Below are positions 63,136-64,000 of a stretch of DNA of 64,000 bases, one piece after another. The translations under genes and the position numbers were made by a program. This DNA is from DATFKA01 sp042095835 (GTDB taxonomy: Bacteria; Bacteroidota; Bacteroidia; Chitinophagales; Saprospiraceae): assembly GCA_042095835.1 (NCBI GenBank), contig JBELML010000008.1:1-64000 (forward strand). Direction: 5' to 3'. How positions within the stretch are numbered: the stretch's first letter is position 1; each line of letters begins with the position of its first letter. The notes beneath the pieces were generated by a model. That model was not told where the DNA came from, searched no databases, and was given only the letters and a program-made list of their open reading frames with translations.

Positions 63136-64000
63136 TTGATTGCTTTTATTCACATTAAACATACTATTACATTCATTAAAACACTTTATAGAAATAGTTA
63201 CCTCCTTTTCTTTTGCCTGCTCTTTGGCCAAGTGCATGCTCAGGAGAACTATCCGTTTTCATGGAATATTGAGGGAGACCACAGCACTTTTCAACCATAT
63301 ATCGAACAAGTTCCTACCTCCGCCAAAGATAGCACTGAGGCCATTCAGGTATTCCATCAGCTCTTGGAAACCCTACAGAACGACGGCTATTTTGAAGCCT
63401 CCATCGATCAATGGCGTTTCAAGGATACACTTATCCAGGTCGACTTGTTTATCGGTCAGGTATATGAGTGGTTGGAGATAGATTGGTCTGGGATTCCACC
63501 AGAAATCCGAAAACAATCTGGCTTAGCTATCTATGAGGATCAAAACAAGAAAGTCAAGCTTCAGGAAATCAGCCAATGGAAACAGCAACTACTCACCTAT
63601 GCTGAAAACAATGGATATCCTTTTGCCAAAATCAAGGTAGCTCTCGATATCCTAGCAAATCGGCAGACCAGTGGGCGTTTTGTATTGGATTTGGGACCGC
63701 TAATACGTATCGATAGTATTCAAATCGAGGGAGATTTGGTATTGACTGATGCCTATCTAATGCCTTATTTGGGTATCGAAGCAGGTAGCCCATATAATCG
63801 AAAGCAGTTGCTCGATGCCGAAAGACGCCTGAAAGATCTGCCTTTCCTACAAATCAAAGAACCTCCAGCTGTACAGTTTTACCTCAATCAAGCTTACCCT
63901 ATTTTCAGTTTGGATAAAAAAAGAGCAAGTCGTTTTGATTTTATAATCGGAGTACTCCCTAATAGTACCCAAACGGGCAATCTACTTGTCACCGCTGATT
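63136..64000 (+). CDS. POTRA-containing outer-membrane protein (BamA/TamA-like), truncated by window end
   Basis: The open frame continues past 64000. After a hydrophobic leader (YLLFFCLLFGQVHAQ) come POTRA-like repeats: NGYPFAKIKVAL, then RIDSIQIEGDLVLTDAYLMPYLGIEAGSPYNRKQLLDAERRLKDLPF, which matches the usual beta-alpha-alpha-beta-beta pattern of BamA/TamA/ShlB. A C-terminal barrel is expected outside the window. No ATG exists after the upstream in-frame stop at 63118; TTG 63136 is the first common start, but a rarer start nearer the leader is possible. Confidence 0.75.
   Translation, partial: MIAFIHIKHTITFIKTLYRNSYLLFFCLLFGQVHAQENYPFSWNIEGDHSTFQPYIEQVPTSAKDSTEAIQVFHQLLETLQNDGYFEASIDQWRFKDTLIQVDLFIGQVYEWLEIDWSGIPPEIRKQSGLAIYEDQNKKVKLQEISQWKQQLLTYAENNGYPFAKIKVALDILANRQTSGRFVLDLGPLIRIDSIQIEGDLVLTDAYLMPYLGIEAGSPYNRKQLLDAERRLKDLPFLQIKEPPAVQFYLNQAYPIFSLDKKRASRFDFIIGVLPNSTQTGNLLVTAD

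Overview
The window reads as a chromosome segment of a Bacteroidota bacterium, most likely of the Saprospiria/Lewinella-like branch. The support is a type IX secretion sorting domain on one protein and a gliding-motility (CHU_C-type) C-terminus on another, DUF4270, DUF5686 and CIA30 family proteins, tricorn-type peptidase, S/T-poor short leaders with Bacteroidota-type TAnnTTTG promoter boxes, a TonB-dependent receptor and many lipoproteins. I see no rRNA, tRNA, CRISPR array or intact transposase gene. About 50 genes are supported, most of them housekeeping or envelope functions.

Layout. 0-9.9 kb: serine hydrolase, MFS transporter, HpcH/HpaI aldolase, HMG-CoA synthase, fatty-acid desaturase, CIA30 protein, MoaE, O-methyltransferase, FemAB-like protein. 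9.9-14.8 kb: a large lipoprotein with a degenerate metallophosphoesterase head and an outer-membrane barrel tail, then a dockerin-like secreted protein. 14.9-16.6 kb: a decayed locus with a deleted, frameshifted DUF5686 gene, an orphan phage-antirepressor-like gene with its own promoter, and a truncated VWA gene. 16.7-24.9 kb: Zn-alcohol dehydrogenase, nucleoid-associated protein, sortilin/BNR-type protein, feoAB. 24.9-32.7 kb: a catalytically gutted secreted haem-peroxidase homologue, a redox operon (two small membrane proteins, a ferric-reductase-like/Rieske fusion, an anchored protein with a C/H/C/C motif, an endonuclease V relative), tricorn peptidase, UBP zinc finger. 33-43 kb: a 2071-residue repetitive surface protein, TonB receptor, HemW. 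43-50 kb: aldose epimerase, trehalase, glycerate kinase, a complete subclass B1 metallo-beta-lactamase, DinB/BstA protein, hydrolase. 50-57 kb: envelope lipoproteins, LytTR regulator, a dead papain-like protein. 57-64 kb: a mobile MITE-like element, a DsbD module, DedA, pseudouridine synthase and the start of a POTRA/barrel protein.

The most noteworthy non-coding structure is a 264-bp MITE-like element (57507-57770) with TAGGGCA terminal repeats and a 9-bp target duplication, whose right half recurs at the very start of the window (1-135). There is also a family of degenerate 7-8-nt tandem arrays that begin at stop codons or end one base before start codons, the largest being about 20 octamers at 52404-52562. 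The best protein-level oddities are several pseudoenzymes (peroxidase, metallophosphoesterase, papain-like) and the uncharacterised Rieske-linked operon at 26.2-28.9 kb. Functional assignments rest on reading motifs by eye; no database search was run.
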